A stretch of 64,000 bases of DNA from Thraustochytrium sp. TN22 (GCA_013306675.1 JABLUY010000071.1:62001-126000); one strand, 5' to 3'. Numbered from the stretch's first letter, positions 1 to 9,193 are shown. The notes: generated from the letters alone by a model not told the origin. Made by a program: numbers and translations.

Positions 1-900
1 GCCGGCGTGCGCGTGCCGGCGGACCCGACGCAGCCCTGCAGCTGGCGCGACGCCGGCATTGACCGCGTCGTGCACATCATCGGCAAGGACATCTTGCGCT
101 TCCACACCGTGTACTGGCCCGCCTTTCTCATGGCCGCTGGCATTGAGCCGCCAGACATGGTCGTGGCGCACGGTCACTGGACCGTGGAGCGCACCAAGAT
201 GAGCAAGTCGTTGGGCAACGTCGTGGACCCACGCCGCCTCATCGAGGACTACGGCGTCGACGCCGTGCGCTACGCGCTGCTGCGCAACGGCAGCATCGCC
301 GGCGATCTCGACTACAGCGACGAGATGCTCGAGGCGCGCCGCCGCGACGAGCTCGCCAACACCTACGGCAACCTCCTGGCGCGCTGCACGGGCCGCAGCC
401 TGCACCCGGACGATGCCTGGCCGGGCACTAGCGCGCAGACCGCGCCCGCCGTGAGCGACTTGGCGTCGAATCACCTGCGCGGGCTCGCCGAGGCCGTCGC
501 CGCGCGCTTCGAGCGTCTCGAGTTCGCCCGCGGCATCGAGGAGATCATGGACGTGCTCTACGAGGCCAACCGCGTCGTCACCGCCGAGGAGCCCTGGGTC
601 CTGCGCAAGCGCCTGCGCCATGACCCAGACCACCCCGACGCACCTGCGCTGCGCCAGAAGCTTGACACCACCATGTACTGGACCCTCGAGACACTCCGCG
701 TCACCAGCATCCTCCTCCAGCCCATCGTCCCCGACGCCACCAAGAAGGCTCTCGACGCGCTCGGCGTGCCGCTCGACGCGCGCCGCTTCGAGGACGCCGT
801 CGTCATTGGGGGTGCCACCGCCGCGGCTTACACCCTCCACCGCCCCGCCAAGGGTTCCGTGCTCATCGTCCCGCCCCTCGACAAGCCCACCAAGCCTTGA
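1..900 (+). CDS. MARS2: Methionyl-tRNA synthetase, mitochondrial type (C-terminal part, 5' end outside window)
   Basis: Charges tRNA-Met with methionine, probably in the mitochondrion. The frame is open from base 1, so the Rossmann half with the HIGH motif lies upstream of the window. Visible here are the IGKDILRFHTVYWPAFLMAAG stretch (about residues 24-44 of the fragment), the KMSKS loop at residues 66-70 followed by LGNVVDP, and the helical anticodon-binding domain over the remaining 220 residues. HGHWTVERTKMSKSLGNVVDP resembles bacterial and mitochondrial MetRS rather than cytosolic MetRS. There is no C-terminal EMAPII/tRNA-binding extension; the protein stops just after the anticodon-binding domain, as MARS2 does. 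The stop codon is TGA at 898-900. Family assignment is sure; mitochondrial targeting is inferred from subtype because the N-terminus is not visible. Confidence 0.95.
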   Translation, partial: AGVRVPADPTQPCSWRDAGIDRVVHIIGKDILRFHTVYWPAFLMAAGIEPPDMVVAHGHWTVERTKMSKSLGNVVDPRRLIEDYGVDAVRYALLRNGSIAGDLDYSDEMLEARRRDELANTYGNLLARCTGRSLHPDDAWPGTSAQTAPAVSDLASNHLRGLAEAVAARFERLEFARGIEEIMDVLYEANRVVTAEEPWVLRKRLRHDPDHPDAPALRQKLDTTMYWTLETLRVTSILLQPIVPDATKKALDALGVPLDARRFEDAVVIGGATAAAYTLHRPAKGSVLIVPPLDKPTKP

Positions 901-1406
901 TGTAGCTGTCGCTTTGCTCAAAGAAAGCCTGCGCAGTGCGCACCTTTACAGCAGCCACAGTAAGTTAAAATGCCAGTGCATGATGCACTCCAATGAACGC
1001 TGCTCGGATCCACGCTCAGGTTCGCTCGCTCTCTCTCTGGCTACTCGCATGGCTCGGTTTGCTTGCAGAGCCACTCGCTTGTGGCTGACAGTGAGGTGCA
1101 GCCTTGATCAGGGGAGGCGCGATCATGGCTGATCAGCCGGCGTGGAAGCCAGAGTCTGGCTGACGTGACGGACATGCGGCACGACAGTACTGCGGTAACA
1201 AGCAGTGACAGCTTGAGAGCCAGAATGCACACTTGTTGACTGGCTAGTAGTAGCGCTCCTGCAGCCAGTCTCCGCAGACGCTGCGCGGGCGTCAAGCCTG
1301 AGGCGGCAAGCAATGCAGCAACGTCGCACAGCCTGAGCCCATCTGAGATCAGCCAAAGAGAAAAGCTTGAGGCGGACTCGGACACGGGAAGAGTGTGACA
1401 ACAAAG
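901..1406. other. Intergenic, MARS2 to coiled-coil gene
   Basis: About 500 bases between two plus-strand genes, with lower GC than the flanking coding sequence. Short open frames occur on both strands but none has plausible codon use or a recognisable product. It presumably holds the MARS2 3' end and the promoter of the next gene. No repeat or RNA gene was seen. Confidence 0.6.
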
Positions 1407-2618
1407 ATGGGCTCGCATGCGCGCAAAGTTGCGGAGATGGAGACGATGCTCGAGGAAAAGGTCGAGCTGGCGCGCAAAAGGCAGGCGCAAATGGACGCTG
1501 CTTGCGAGGTGGCGAATACGCGCTGGTTGGAGGCAAACAAGAGCAACGAGGCCGCGCTCGCGAGCTACGAGAAGTGTCGGGCACTCGTTGAGGACGAGGA
1601 GAAGCTTTGGCGGGATGTGGAGGAGGTGGTGCAGGTAGCTTCGAGGAAGGTAGCGGCCAGCGCATCATTGAAAACAAAGGCCATGGCGGACGTAGAGATT
1701 GCGCGGCAAGTCGCGTCCAAGCTCGAGAAGTTCCTGCCCCTACTCCGGGACTTTATCGCCGTATCACGGCATGATACTCCGGCCGGCAGGACCTACCTGA
1801 GCGAGATGGAGGCGGATTTTGCGAACACGCAGCGCTCGGTGTCCGAGCACCATGCCATGTCAGTTCAGTACGAGAGAGAGGAAGAAGAGGCTAAGGCAAT
1901 GAGGGCTCGTGCAGGGAAAACGGAGGCCGCAGTGCGCGCGACTCTAACCGACCGCAAGAAGGCGCTGTGCAGGGCAAAGGAAGTGGTGGAGGAGAAATCG
2001 AAGGCCGCAGAGGACGCGGAGCAGGAGAAGGCGATGTGCAGCACTCGGGCACAGAGGGCAGCAGTCAAGGTGGCCAAGGCAGTCTCTCGCCTTGAAAAGT
2101 TCCAACGGAGCATCGCAGAGCTTGCAAAGACGACCGTTTGCTCCGATGACGATGGGGACGAGGACGACAGCGATTGTGACGAGGCAGCGAGCGCAGTCAC
2201 CTGCAACGCTGGCTCATGCGGCTCAGGCTTTCCAGATGACATCAAGTTTCCACCACGCGGGATGGGCGAGGACACGATGAGTGTCACAGACGACGCCTGT
2301 ATCACCGCTCCCGAGTTTGGCGAGAGCGACGATGAGCAGGACGACCTGCGGGACAACGACTACAATCCCTCGAGCGACTCCGACACGAGCGATGGAGAAC
2401 AGGACGAGGACGACGCGGAAATGGGGGACGATGAGGACGACGAAGACGAGGAAATGGAGGAGGAGAACGAGGAGGAGAAAGAGGACGAGGAGGAAGAGGA
2501 GGAGAAAGAGGAAGAGACGAGTATCGCTGGTGCAAAGCGTCGCGCCCCGTCGACTCCGTCGAGCAAATGTAGCCGCCCGCGCCGCGGTGACGAAGACGCT
2601 TCAGTCGCCAGCGAATGA
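1407..2618 (+). CDS. Coiled-coil protein with acidic C-terminal tail (tandem paralogue 1)
   Basis: Predicted protein of 403 residues, function unknown. The frame opens at a GTG at 1395; the first ATG is at 1407 (MGSHARKVAEMETML). Residues about 5-255 are almost continuous charged heptad-like sequence rich in Ala, Glu, Lys and Arg, expected to form a long coiled coil. A linker containing AASAVTCN follows, then an extremely acidic tail (runs of Asp/Glu, about residues 310-378) and a basic end with KRRAPSTPSSKCSRPRR, which could be a nuclear localisation signal. The acidic tail plus basic end is reminiscent of histone chaperones or chromatin proteins, but no named domain is recognised. The next gene downstream on the same strand is a diverged copy. 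A nuclear structural or chromatin role is only a guess. Confidence 0.75.
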   Translation: MGSHARKVAEMETMLEEKVELARKRQAQMDAACEVANTRWLEANKSNEAALASYEKCRALVEDEEKLWRDVEEVVQVASRKVAASASLKTKAMADVEIARQVASKLEKFLPLLRDFIAVSRHDTPAGRTYLSEMEADFANTQRSVSEHHAMSVQYEREEEEAKAMRARAGKTEAAVRATLTDRKKALCRAKEVVEEKSKAAEDAEQEKAMCSTRAQRAAVKVAKAVSRLEKFQRSIAELAKTTVCSDDDGDEDDSDCDEAASAVTCNAGSCGSGFPDDIKFPPRGMGEDTMSVTDDACITAPEFGESDDEQDDLRDNDYNPSSDSDTSDGEQDEDDAEMGDDEDDEDEEMEEENEEEKEDEEEEEEKEEETSIAGAKRRAPSTPSSKCSRPRRGDEDASVASE

Positions 2619-2628
2619 GATAAAGAAT

Positions 2629-2634
2629 AATAAA
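2629..2634 (+). promoter_or_regulatory. Possible polyadenylation signal AATAAA
   Basis: AATAAA lies 11 bases after the stop codon of the first coiled-coil gene, in a short AT-rich stretch unusual for this GC-rich window. It could direct 3' end formation. Nothing beyond the hexamer and its position supports it. Confidence 0.35.
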
Positions 2635-2941
2635 CCACGTGTCACAGCCTCGGAGCAAGCTCTCTCTCTCTTTTACATCTCGTAGGGTCACCGCAGTCGC
2701 TGGAGCTAGCAAGCTAGCTAGCCTGGGAGCCACGAACCTTGCGGACGAGCACGGCGGCAGAGGGCGCTTCCTCCCGCGTCGAGTCCGGTCTTGCTAAAAG
2801 GTGCAGGCACTTCGACACTGCTGCAGGCAGTGCACGCGCTGCCTGCGCTCCCGGCCGCCCCGACTCGACCGTGCGTGAGCTGCACCAAACAGGGAAGCGC
2901 GCGGCGAGCCCGGCCAGGCCGGGCCGGCGAGGGCGGCGAGC

Positions 2942-4306
2942 ATGGCCGCGGCCCTGCTGAAGCAGGAGGAGCGGCTCCAGGCCAAGGTCTCGGCAGCGTG
3001 CGAGGCGCAGGCGGAGGAGGACGCTGCATTCCACGCGGCGGATTCACGCTATGTGGAGGCGCACGCGGCGTACGAGGACGCAGCCGCGGTCTACGGGGAG
3101 CTGCACGCAAAATTTGCTGACGAGAGACAACGCGTCGAGGACGAGAAAGCAAAGGTGGAGCGGACCTTGGAGAGTGCAGTGTCTTCAGTTGCTGAGGCGA
3201 GGCGAGAGATGAAGCTCGCTCGGCGGGAATTCTCCGAGCTTGATGCTTTCTTTCCACAGCTCCAGCGATTCGTCGAGCCGCGTAGAAGAGAGCTGCGCAC
3301 GGCCAGGAGTTTCCTGGAGGAAACAGAGGCAGCTTTGGGCGATGCCGGGCTGCGAGTGGACGACTCTGAGCGCGCTTTCGATCGCGCAAAGAGGAAGCAT
3401 GACAAGGTCGAGGCCTGGGCATCGTGCGTGTCGTACGACTTGGCAAAAACGTCCGCGTCTCTTTCTGCGCAGCGAGTTGCCCTTCGCGACAGAAAGACTA
3501 TCCTGGTCGAGAAGAGAAAAGCTGCTCAAGACGCTCACGTCGTGCAAAAGGATGCAAATCGTCGGTCGAAGCAGGCGGCCGCCACGGCCGCGAAAGCCCT
3601 CGAGCGTCTCACTGAGTTCAAGACTCGGGTCGAGATGCTCGCGAAGTCCTTCGAGGATGATGGTGAGTCCGTGGAAGCGATGGAGGTGGCAAGCGCCCTC
3701 ACGTGCGACGTTGACCAGGGCGGTGGCTCAAACATGGCCGCCCTCAAATCCAAGACGAGCAGGCGCGACCGTGACGGGCGCAGCGCCCAGGTCGCCGAGG
3801 ACCATAATGTCGAGGACATGGCCCGCGCGCGGGAGCGAGACGTCCAAGGCAAGACCAACAGGTCTGCAAGAGCGCTCGCGAGCGAAGAAGCGTACGGCGA
3901 CGCATTCGACGACGCGGCCGTGGAAGGCGCTCGGATTGAAAAGGATGACTCGGAGCGGATTCAGGAAAAGGCTGAGCACATCAAGGCCAGGAACCGCAGG
4001 AACATTGGTGGCGCCGAGGCGGAGGACTACAACAGCGACAGCATCGAGGGCCCAGGCTTGGATGATGATGACAACTCCTGCGCGCATTCGAGCCTCGTCA
4101 GGGCTGGAAAGAGGAGGGCTACTTCGCCGAGCCATGATTCTCTCAGTAAGAGGACGCGCAACGGAGCCTGCTACGGAACCCGCAGTGGAGCCCTAGGAGA
4201 TCCCACAGAAGAAGATCTACCGGGTAAGTCTCCCTGCGGCAGACGCAAATCTTATGGCACGCCGAGGAGCCCAGATGCACGCCGCTCCAGGGCCTTGTCC
4301 CTCTGA
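2942..4306 (+). CDS. Coiled-coil protein (tandem paralogue 2)
   Basis: Predicted protein of 454 residues, function unknown, starting at the ATG at 2942. Residues 1 to about 235 are a long charged coiled coil, followed by a low-complexity acidic/basic C-terminal half with several KR-rich patches. It resembles the preceding gene in order and in detail: both have a run near the middle of the form LxxFxPxLxxF (KFLPLLRDFI versus AFFPQLQRFV), a DRK(K/T) segment, a later ALERLTEF / RLEKFQR helix, and then a conserved island ASALTCD versus ASAVTCN just before the divergent tail. This indicates an old tandem duplication. Unlike its neighbour, its tail is only moderately acidic. Interaction between the two products (for example a heterodimer) is possible but not shown. 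Confidence 0.75.
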   Translation: MAAALLKQEERLQAKVSAACEAQAEEDAAFHAADSRYVEAHAAYEDAAAVYGELHAKFADERQRVEDEKAKVERTLESAVSSVAEARREMKLARREFSELDAFFPQLQRFVEPRRRELRTARSFLEETEAALGDAGLRVDDSERAFDRAKRKHDKVEAWASCVSYDLAKTSASLSAQRVALRDRKTILVEKRKAAQDAHVVQKDANRRSKQAAATAAKALERLTEFKTRVEMLAKSFEDDGESVEAMEVASALTCDVDQGGGSNMAALKSKTSRRDRDGRSAQVAEDHNVEDMARARERDVQGKTNRSARALASEEAYGDAFDDAAVEGARIEKDDSERIQEKAEHIKARNRRNIGGAEAEDYNSDSIEGPGLDDDDNSCAHSSLVRAGKRRATSPSHDSLSKRTRNGACYGTRSGALGDPTEEDLPGKSPCGRRKSYGTPRSPDARRSRALSL

Positions 4307-4732
4307 CATTCTGCACATGTGACGGCGACCGTGTAAGATGCTCGGCACCTGGCTGCTCTTCGCGAGCGCGAGAGGGCCGGGCAGTCAGAAATGCAAGAGC
4401 GATGCAGGAAGGGGCCGCACCGCAGGCGCGAGGATTGAGGCGGACCTGCCCGTGCTGCTTCGGTGAAGATTGGGGCGCCCGGGACGCATTACGACGCTGA
4501 GCCATGCTGCTCGCGAGCAAAAGCGACAAGTGCAATAGGCAAGAAAGATTTCTGACTTGCTCAGGCTGAGCCGAGGCGCGATGAGCCGAGGCGCGATGAG
4601 CCGAGGCGCGACGAGCCTCGCCGCACTTGTGTTCTGCTTCGTCCACCATCGTCTCGTCGCTTCTCTGCACTGGCAGTGCTTGCGTCCGCGTCCAGGGTGC
4701 AGAGCGAGACCTTGCAGAGCGCTCAGAGGAGA
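4307..4732. other. Intergenic with short tandem repeat
   Basis: About 425 bases between the second coiled-coil gene and the TPR-methyltransferase gene. The only structure seen is the 15-base triplicate listed separately. No coding or RNA gene is supported. It probably holds the promoter of the downstream gene. Confidence 0.5.
4568..4612 (+). repeat. 15-bp tandem repeat, 3 copies
   Basis: Three head-to-tail copies of GAGCCGAGGCGCGAT; the third ends in C instead of T. They lie about 120 bases upstream of the TPR-methyltransferase start codon. The array could be simple slippage or a cluster of factor-binding sites; nothing distinguishes the two. Confidence 0.85.
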
Positions 4733-6319
4733 ATGGCGGAGAGCCCGAGCGCGGCGCGAGAGCGCGGCAACGCGCTTTACCGCGCGGGCGACTTCGCGGC
4801 TGCAGAGGCGGCGTACGGCGAGGCGGTGGCGGCGAGCGCGACGGAGCATGATCGCGCGGTGACGCTCGCCAACCGCGCACAGGCGCGGCTGCAGCTGGGC
4901 TGGCTGCGCGGCGCGCTCGGGGACTGCGAGGAGGCGCTGCGGCTGGAGCCGAGCCTGTGGAAGGCGCGGCTGCGCATGGCCAAGGCGCTCGAGGCGGACC
5001 TGCGCTTCGAGGAGGCCCTGGCCGCCGTGGAGGCGCTGCTCGCGTCGCAGGCCGAGCTCGCCGCCAAGGAGCGCCAAGGGGAGACCAAGGACAGCGACCC
5101 AACGACGCAGGCGCCCGAGACGGTGCTGCAGATGGCGCGACGCAAGCGGCACGAGCTCAAGGCGCGCGCGCGCGAGTACGCGCCGCCTGCGCTGACGGCG
5201 CTGGAGCGGCGCGCGCTCTTTAGCGAGCACCACACGCTGCGCATGTTCTGGGGCGCGTCAACGCTAGGACTGGTGGTGGCGCCGGGCGCCCAGCTAGACA
5301 TCGAGATCGAGGCGTACATCGGGAACGAATTCGGGCTACTGGACCGCACGATGCTGGCGGACGACCCGGAGCTCACGCTCGAGGTGGTCGGCTCGGGCGC
5401 CGTGTCCGCGCGGCTGGACGCGGAGAAGAAGTCGTCGCACGGGCGGTTCACGATCCGCGGCTCGCTCGCGGTGGCTGCGGACGCGGAGGGCGAGCTCTTT
5501 CAGGTGCGCGTGGCGGCGGCGGGCGTGGTGCCAGTGCTGTCGCCGCCCACGCTCGTGTCGGCCGAGGCGCGCGAGGACCATCGCGCGCGCTTCGCGCCGT
5601 ACGCGGGCTGCCGCGAGCTGGACCTGCCTGCGCACAAGGTGTACGTGCTTGAGGCGACCTCGTCGCTGGGCATTGCGGGCAAGCTGTGGGACTCCGCCTC
5701 GCGCATGCTCAGCCTGCTGGGCGGCGAGCGCCAGGACCTGGTGCGCGGGCGCCGCCTGCTGGAGCTGGGCGCCGGGACGGGCGCCGTGGGCATTGGCTGC
5801 GCCGTTCTGGGCGCGGGCGCCGTCGCCGTGACAGACCTGGCCGAGGTCGTGCCCCAGATGGAGGCCAACGTGGTGCTCAACCAGCAGGAGGCGACGGTGC
5901 GCGCGCTGCCGCTAGCGTGGGGCGAGACCGACCTCGATCTGGATCGCTTCGGGCACGTGGACGCGGTGGTCCTCAGCGACGTTGTGTACGACCCGGAGCT
6001 GTACGCGCCCCTCATGGCGACGCTGGAGGCGCTAGCGGCGCGCTTTCCCGAGCTGGAGGTGTTGTGGGGCCACCGGCACCGCAACGAGGCAGACCACCAG
6101 TTCTTTGCGATCTTCGCAAAGGTCTTTGCGGTGGAGCTGCTGGACGGGCCAGGCGCGAATTTTCTGGTCGCACCCGAGGCGCGCACCGAGCAGTTGGCGG
6201 CGCTGGAGGCCATCTTCGCCGGCGCCGCCGGCACGGGCGCGTCGGCCGCGGACCCGGTCCCGGCGCACGAGTCCCGCGACGTTTCCATCTACCTCTGCCG
6301 GAATCGAGGCCGCGCATAA
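4733..6319 (+). CDS. TPR / METTL21-type protein methyltransferase fusion
   Basis: Predicted protein of 528 residues. Residues about 5-115 are tetratricopeptide repeats of the co-chaperone kind (ARERGNALYRAGDFAAAEAAY; then an ANRAQARLQLG helix and a LEPSLWKARLRMAKAL helix). The C-terminal half is a class I SAM-dependent methyltransferase of the Methyltransf_16 (METTL21/FAM86) family: SAM-binding motif I LELGAGTG at 343-350, an acidic motif in VTDLAEV, and SDVVYDPELY from 415, matching the family's DVVYD-type post-II motif. Between them (about 185-290) is a segment with no recognised domain. Known relatives methylate lysines on chaperones and translation factors, so an Hsp70/Hsp90-directed lysine methyltransferase that docks through its TPRs is a reasonable inference. 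The ATG at 4733 begins directly before the TPRs; an upstream in-frame extension lacks homology. Confidence 0.85.
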   Translation: MAESPSAARERGNALYRAGDFAAAEAAYGEAVAASATEHDRAVTLANRAQARLQLGWLRGALGDCEEALRLEPSLWKARLRMAKALEADLRFEEALAAVEALLASQAELAAKERQGETKDSDPTTQAPETVLQMARRKRHELKARAREYAPPALTALERRALFSEHHTLRMFWGASTLGLVVAPGAQLDIEIEAYIGNEFGLLDRTMLADDPELTLEVVGSGAVSARLDAEKKSSHGRFTIRGSLAVAADAEGELFQVRVAAAGVVPVLSPPTLVSAEAREDHRARFAPYAGCRELDLPAHKVYVLEATSSLGIAGKLWDSASRMLSLLGGERQDLVRGRRLLELGAGTGAVGIGCAVLGAGAVAVTDLAEVVPQMEANVVLNQQEATVRALPLAWGETDLDLDRFGHVDAVVLSDVVYDPELYAPLMATLEALAARFPELEVLWGHRHRNEADHQFFAIFAKVFAVELLDGPGANFLVAPEARTEQLAALEAIFAGAAGTGASAADPVPAHESRDVSIYLCRNRGRA

Positions 6320-6343
6320 GTTCGTCCGAAAGGTCAGGTCAGG

Positions 6344-7936
6344 TCAGGCGGGCGCGGGGCGGGGCCCGCCGAGGAAGGCCTCGTGGTACTGCGAGGGCAT
6401 GTGGGTGTGGAGGAAGTGCGCGCGGTGGTCGACGACAATGTCGGCGTCGATCGGGTTCTCCTCGTCGGTGGCAAGCAGACCGCGGTTCGGCTGGAGCATG
6501 AACATGGAGCCGAGGTGGAACATGCGGATGCTCTGTCCCTCCCAGGCCTCCTCGCAGCCCGGGTCGTACTGGTAGTGCTCGTCGAGGTCGACGGCCTCGA
6601 GGAGCGCGGCGCGCTCGCGCTCGTCGGTGACAGCGTTGGACCCACGGAGGAGCGCGCGCATCTTGGTCCAGCGCGAGATGCGGCGGTCCGCGATGGCGTC
6701 CTCGATGCGCTCAAGGCGGTGCACGAGGCGGTTCGCGCTCCAGAGCGAGAGGCGCGGGATGATGTCGGTGTCATTGACAAAGTTGTAGATGGAGGCGCGC
6801 TGCAGCAGGCCGGAGGCCTCCCAGAGCTCGTTCTGCTTGCTGGGCGGCATGGCGAGCATGGGCGGGGCGCCAAAGGCGAAGCAGGTGACGTGGCGCGGGA
6901 GCGCGCCGCTGAGCGCGAGCTCGAGCGTGCTGAGCAGCGCCGTGCCGCCGCCGAGCGAGTGGCCGCAGATGCTCAGCTCGTAGTCGCGGAAGCGGTAGGC
7001 GGCCTCGCGCATGTCGTCGGCAACCTCGGCCAGGACGTTGTGCGCGCTGCGCAAGATGCCGCTGTGCGTCGGGATCTCGGCGTCCAGGTCCGGCACGTTC
7101 ACGTGCGCAATGTCGCAGGCCAGGTCGGTGAAGACATCCGATAGGTTACTCGTGCCCCTAATGGACAAGATGATGCGTTTCGCCTTGTGGTCCGCCACCA
7201 GGTACGTCTTGGGCCCGTACAGCCGCTCAGAGTGCGAGGACACGTGGAGGAACTCGAGCTGGTCGTGCTCGCGCCCCGTGTACTGGCGAAAGGCGAGGCG
7301 GTCCGCCTTGGCGATGGTGAGCGGGTTGGCCACGAGCTGCAGCGCGCGGCCTGGCGCGATGAGCTGCATGGCGCCCAAAAAGACCGCGCCATACGCCGCG
7401 TTGGCCGTGCGCATGTGCAGCTCGACGTGGTCCGGGTCGGGCGCGCCCTCGACGCTGGGCTGCGCATCTTCGCTGATGGGCTCCCTTGCGGCGGCGGCCG
7501 CGGCCGGCGCGCGCTGCTGCTGCAGGAGCTCCTCGCCGGCCGCCAGCAGGCCAAGCGCGCTGAGGCGCGGTCGGAAGTCGATGCGACCGGAGCGGTTGAA
7601 GCGCGCCTGCTCCACGTGGTCCAGCAGCGTGGACACCGTGCTCAGCGCCTCGCGCCACTCGGGCGAGAAGAGGCCGCCTGGGAAGCCTCGCAGCCACGCA
7701 GGCTCGCGTGCCCGGGCGCCCAGCTTGAGCACCTCGGGGCGCACGCGCTTGCGCAGCAGCGCGAAGCCTGCCAGCGTGCCGGCCCCCGTGGCGAGGCCCA
7801 GCGCCACGGCCTCCAGCGCGCCCCAGTCGAAGCCGCCGTACCCGGCCGCCGACCCGGCGCCGAAGCCGAAGGCGCTCGCGGCGGACCCCGCGCGCCACCG
7901 CGTCGCCACATTCCACGCCCACGGCGGCACGCCCAT
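6344..7936 (-). CDS. Class 3 lipase, sn-1 diacylglycerol lipase-like
   Basis: Predicted protein of 530 residues, an alpha/beta-hydrolase of the lipase_3 family. The nucleophile elbow GHSLGGGTA places catalytic Ser at 327. SIRGTSNLSDVFTDL, upstream of it, is the conserved region of diacylglycerol lipases. NDTDIIPRLS supplies the likely catalytic Asp, and a C-terminal His cluster follows (HRAHFLHTHMPSQYHEAF). The N-terminal region has hydrophobic, glycine-rich stretches (about 10-60) that could be membrane-associated, but not the four clear helices of animal DAGL. It probably releases fatty acid from diacylglycerol or related lipids at a membrane. An in-frame ATG at 8368 would add 144 low-complexity residues and leave only 45 bases to the next gene, so the ATG at 7936 is preferred. 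Its stop is 24 bases from the stop of the convergent methyltransferase gene. Confidence 0.88.
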   Translation of the reverse strand: MGVPPWAWNVATRWRAGSAASAFGFGAGSAAGYGGFDWGALEAVALGLATGAGTLAGFALLRKRVRPEVLKLGARAREPAWLRGFPGGLFSPEWREALSTVSTLLDHVEQARFNRSGRIDFRPRLSALGLLAAGEELLQQQRAPAAAAAAREPISEDAQPSVEGAPDPDHVELHMRTANAAYGAVFLGAMQLIAPGRALQLVANPLTIAKADRLAFRQYTGREHDQLEFLHVSSHSERLYGPKTYLVADHKAKRIILSIRGTSNLSDVFTDLACDIAHVNVPDLDAEIPTHSGILRSAHNVLAEVADDMREAAYRFRDYELSICGHSLGGGTALLSTLELALSGALPRHVTCFAFGAPPMLAMPPSKQNELWEASGLLQRASIYNFVNDTDIIPRLSLWSANRLVHRLERIEDAIADRRISRWTKMRALLRGSNAVTDERERAALLEAVDLDEHYQYDPGCEEAWEGQSIRMFHLGSMFMLQPNRGLLATDEENPIDADIVVDHRAHFLHTHMPSQYHEAFLGGPRPAPA

Positions 7937-8413
7937 CCTGCGCCGCGCAGCGTCCGTCCTCGTCGCGAGGAGGCTTTGCGGCTTTGCGCGCTGCGCACTG
8001 CGCTGCTTTGCATTCTTGGAGGCACCGCAGCCTGCGCACGAGAGCCTCAAGGCCTCAACGGCGAGCCAAACCTTGGCGACGCGCGAGCCTCGGGGGCCGC
8101 AGTGCGGGCGCGGGTGCGGTGCACGTACGGAGGCAGGCCGCCAAGGCCTGAGCGACGTGGTGGTGCGCAAGTCAGAGCTCCTTGTACTTTGATCCTCGTG
8201 ACCAAGCAAGTGGCCCTCCGCGCGATCTGTCCCGGGCCTGGCCCCTCCTGGACGCGACGTGGCGTCTCGCCGTGGTTCAACGACTCGTCGCGAGCCCAAG
8301 GAAAGCCTTACTACTGTAGGGGAGGAGATCAAATCAGCCAGCACAAAGCTTCCTTGGTGGTAGCACATGTCACAGGGCGTGCACGCGGGGCAACGCTCGT
8401 CGTGCGAATAAGG
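7937..8413. other. Intergenic, lipase 5' side / elongase 3' side
   Basis: About 480 bases between two minus-strand genes. It contains an in-frame but low-complexity extension of the lipase frame, judged non-coding. No RNA gene, repeat or promoter motif is recognised. Confidence 0.5.
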
Positions 8414-9193
8414 CTAGTCGAGCTTCTTGGTCGCGGGCTTGGCCGGCTGGCGCGGCGTCTTGAAGACATAGTTCTGCACGTAAAAGTTGAGGAAGAGGCC
8501 AATGAGCATGAGGACGTAGGCCCAGGTGTAAAAGAAGGTGATGAGGAGCTCGTTGCTCTTGGCGAAGCAGGGCACGTCCTTGTAGCTGTAAAAAGTGCCG
8601 AGGCCCGTGAAGAACTGCACGAGCTGCATGGTGGTGATCATGCTCTTGCCACGCAGACGGATGCCCATGAGCGCGGCGCCATAGTAGGCGTACATGATGG
8701 TGTGGACGGCGCCGTTGAGCAGCACGAAGAGCCAGGCGGCCTCGTTGCCGGCCTTCCAGAGGATGCCCATGTTGATGGCGGCGCCCATGTGGTGCAGGTA
8801 GTGCAGCCAGGAGACGCCCTTGCCCTTGATGATGAGGAAGTAGGTGTCGGCGAACTCCACGTACTTGGACATGTAAAAGGCGTAGACGAGGCGGTCGTAG
8901 AGCGGGTCGCGCGCGAAGGCCTCGCAGTCGTTGCTCTTGAACTGGCCGCCAAAGGTGCCGAAGACGGTGTAGGCCATGCCGATGGAGCTGATGGCGCTGT
9001 AGATGGACATGCCCACATTGTAGGCAAGCATCACGGGCTTCCACCTGGCCGAGTCGAAGGGTACGCCCTTGTAGTAGGACCGCAGCAAGGGCACGCCCAG
9101 CGCGTAGATGCCCACCAGCAGGTAGTAGTCGTCCCAGAGCGCCTCCCAGGCCGCCTTGTCCTGGAGCGCGCCCATCACGTCCAGGTGCTGCAT
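8414..9193 (-). CDS. ELO-family fatty acid elongase (PUFA-type)
   Basis: Predicted protein of 259 residues, the 3-ketoacyl-CoA synthase that condenses malonyl-CoA with acyl-CoA in the ER. The ELO histidine box HYLHH is at 131-135, preceded by MSKYVEFADTYFLIIKGK and followed by NGAVHTIMYAYY, the three hallmark ELO segments. Multiple hydrophobic helices and a lysine-rich end (PATKKLD) fit an ER membrane protein. KYVEFADTYF and VHTIMYAYY are typical of elongases acting on polyunsaturated acyl chains, so a C18/C20-PUFA substrate is likely, but specificity cannot be read from sequence. The ATG at 9193 is the first in frame. It is one of two ELO genes in the window. Confidence 0.93.
   Translation of the reverse strand: MQHLDVMGALQDKAAWEALWDDYYLLVGIYALGVPLLRSYYKGVPFDSARWKPVMLAYNVGMSIYSAISSIGMAYTVFGTFGGQFKSNDCEAFARDPLYDRLVYAFYMSKYVEFADTYFLIIKGKGVSWLHYLHHMGAAINMGILWKAGNEAAWLFVLLNGAVHTIMYAYYGAALMGIRLRGKSMITTMQLVQFFTGLGTFYSYKDVPCFAKSNELLITFFYTWAYVLMLIGLFLNFYVQNYVFKTPRQPAKPATKKLD

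Noticed and set aside
1041-1677. Minus-strand open frames upstream of the first coiled-coil gene
   Set aside because: They overlap each other and the coiled-coil gene, have Ser/Arg/Leu-biased composition and no recognisable product.
7937-8368. N-terminal extension of the DAG-lipase-like protein from the ATG at 8368
   Set aside because: The added 144 residues are low complexity without homology and would leave only 45 bases after the elongase gene on the same strand.
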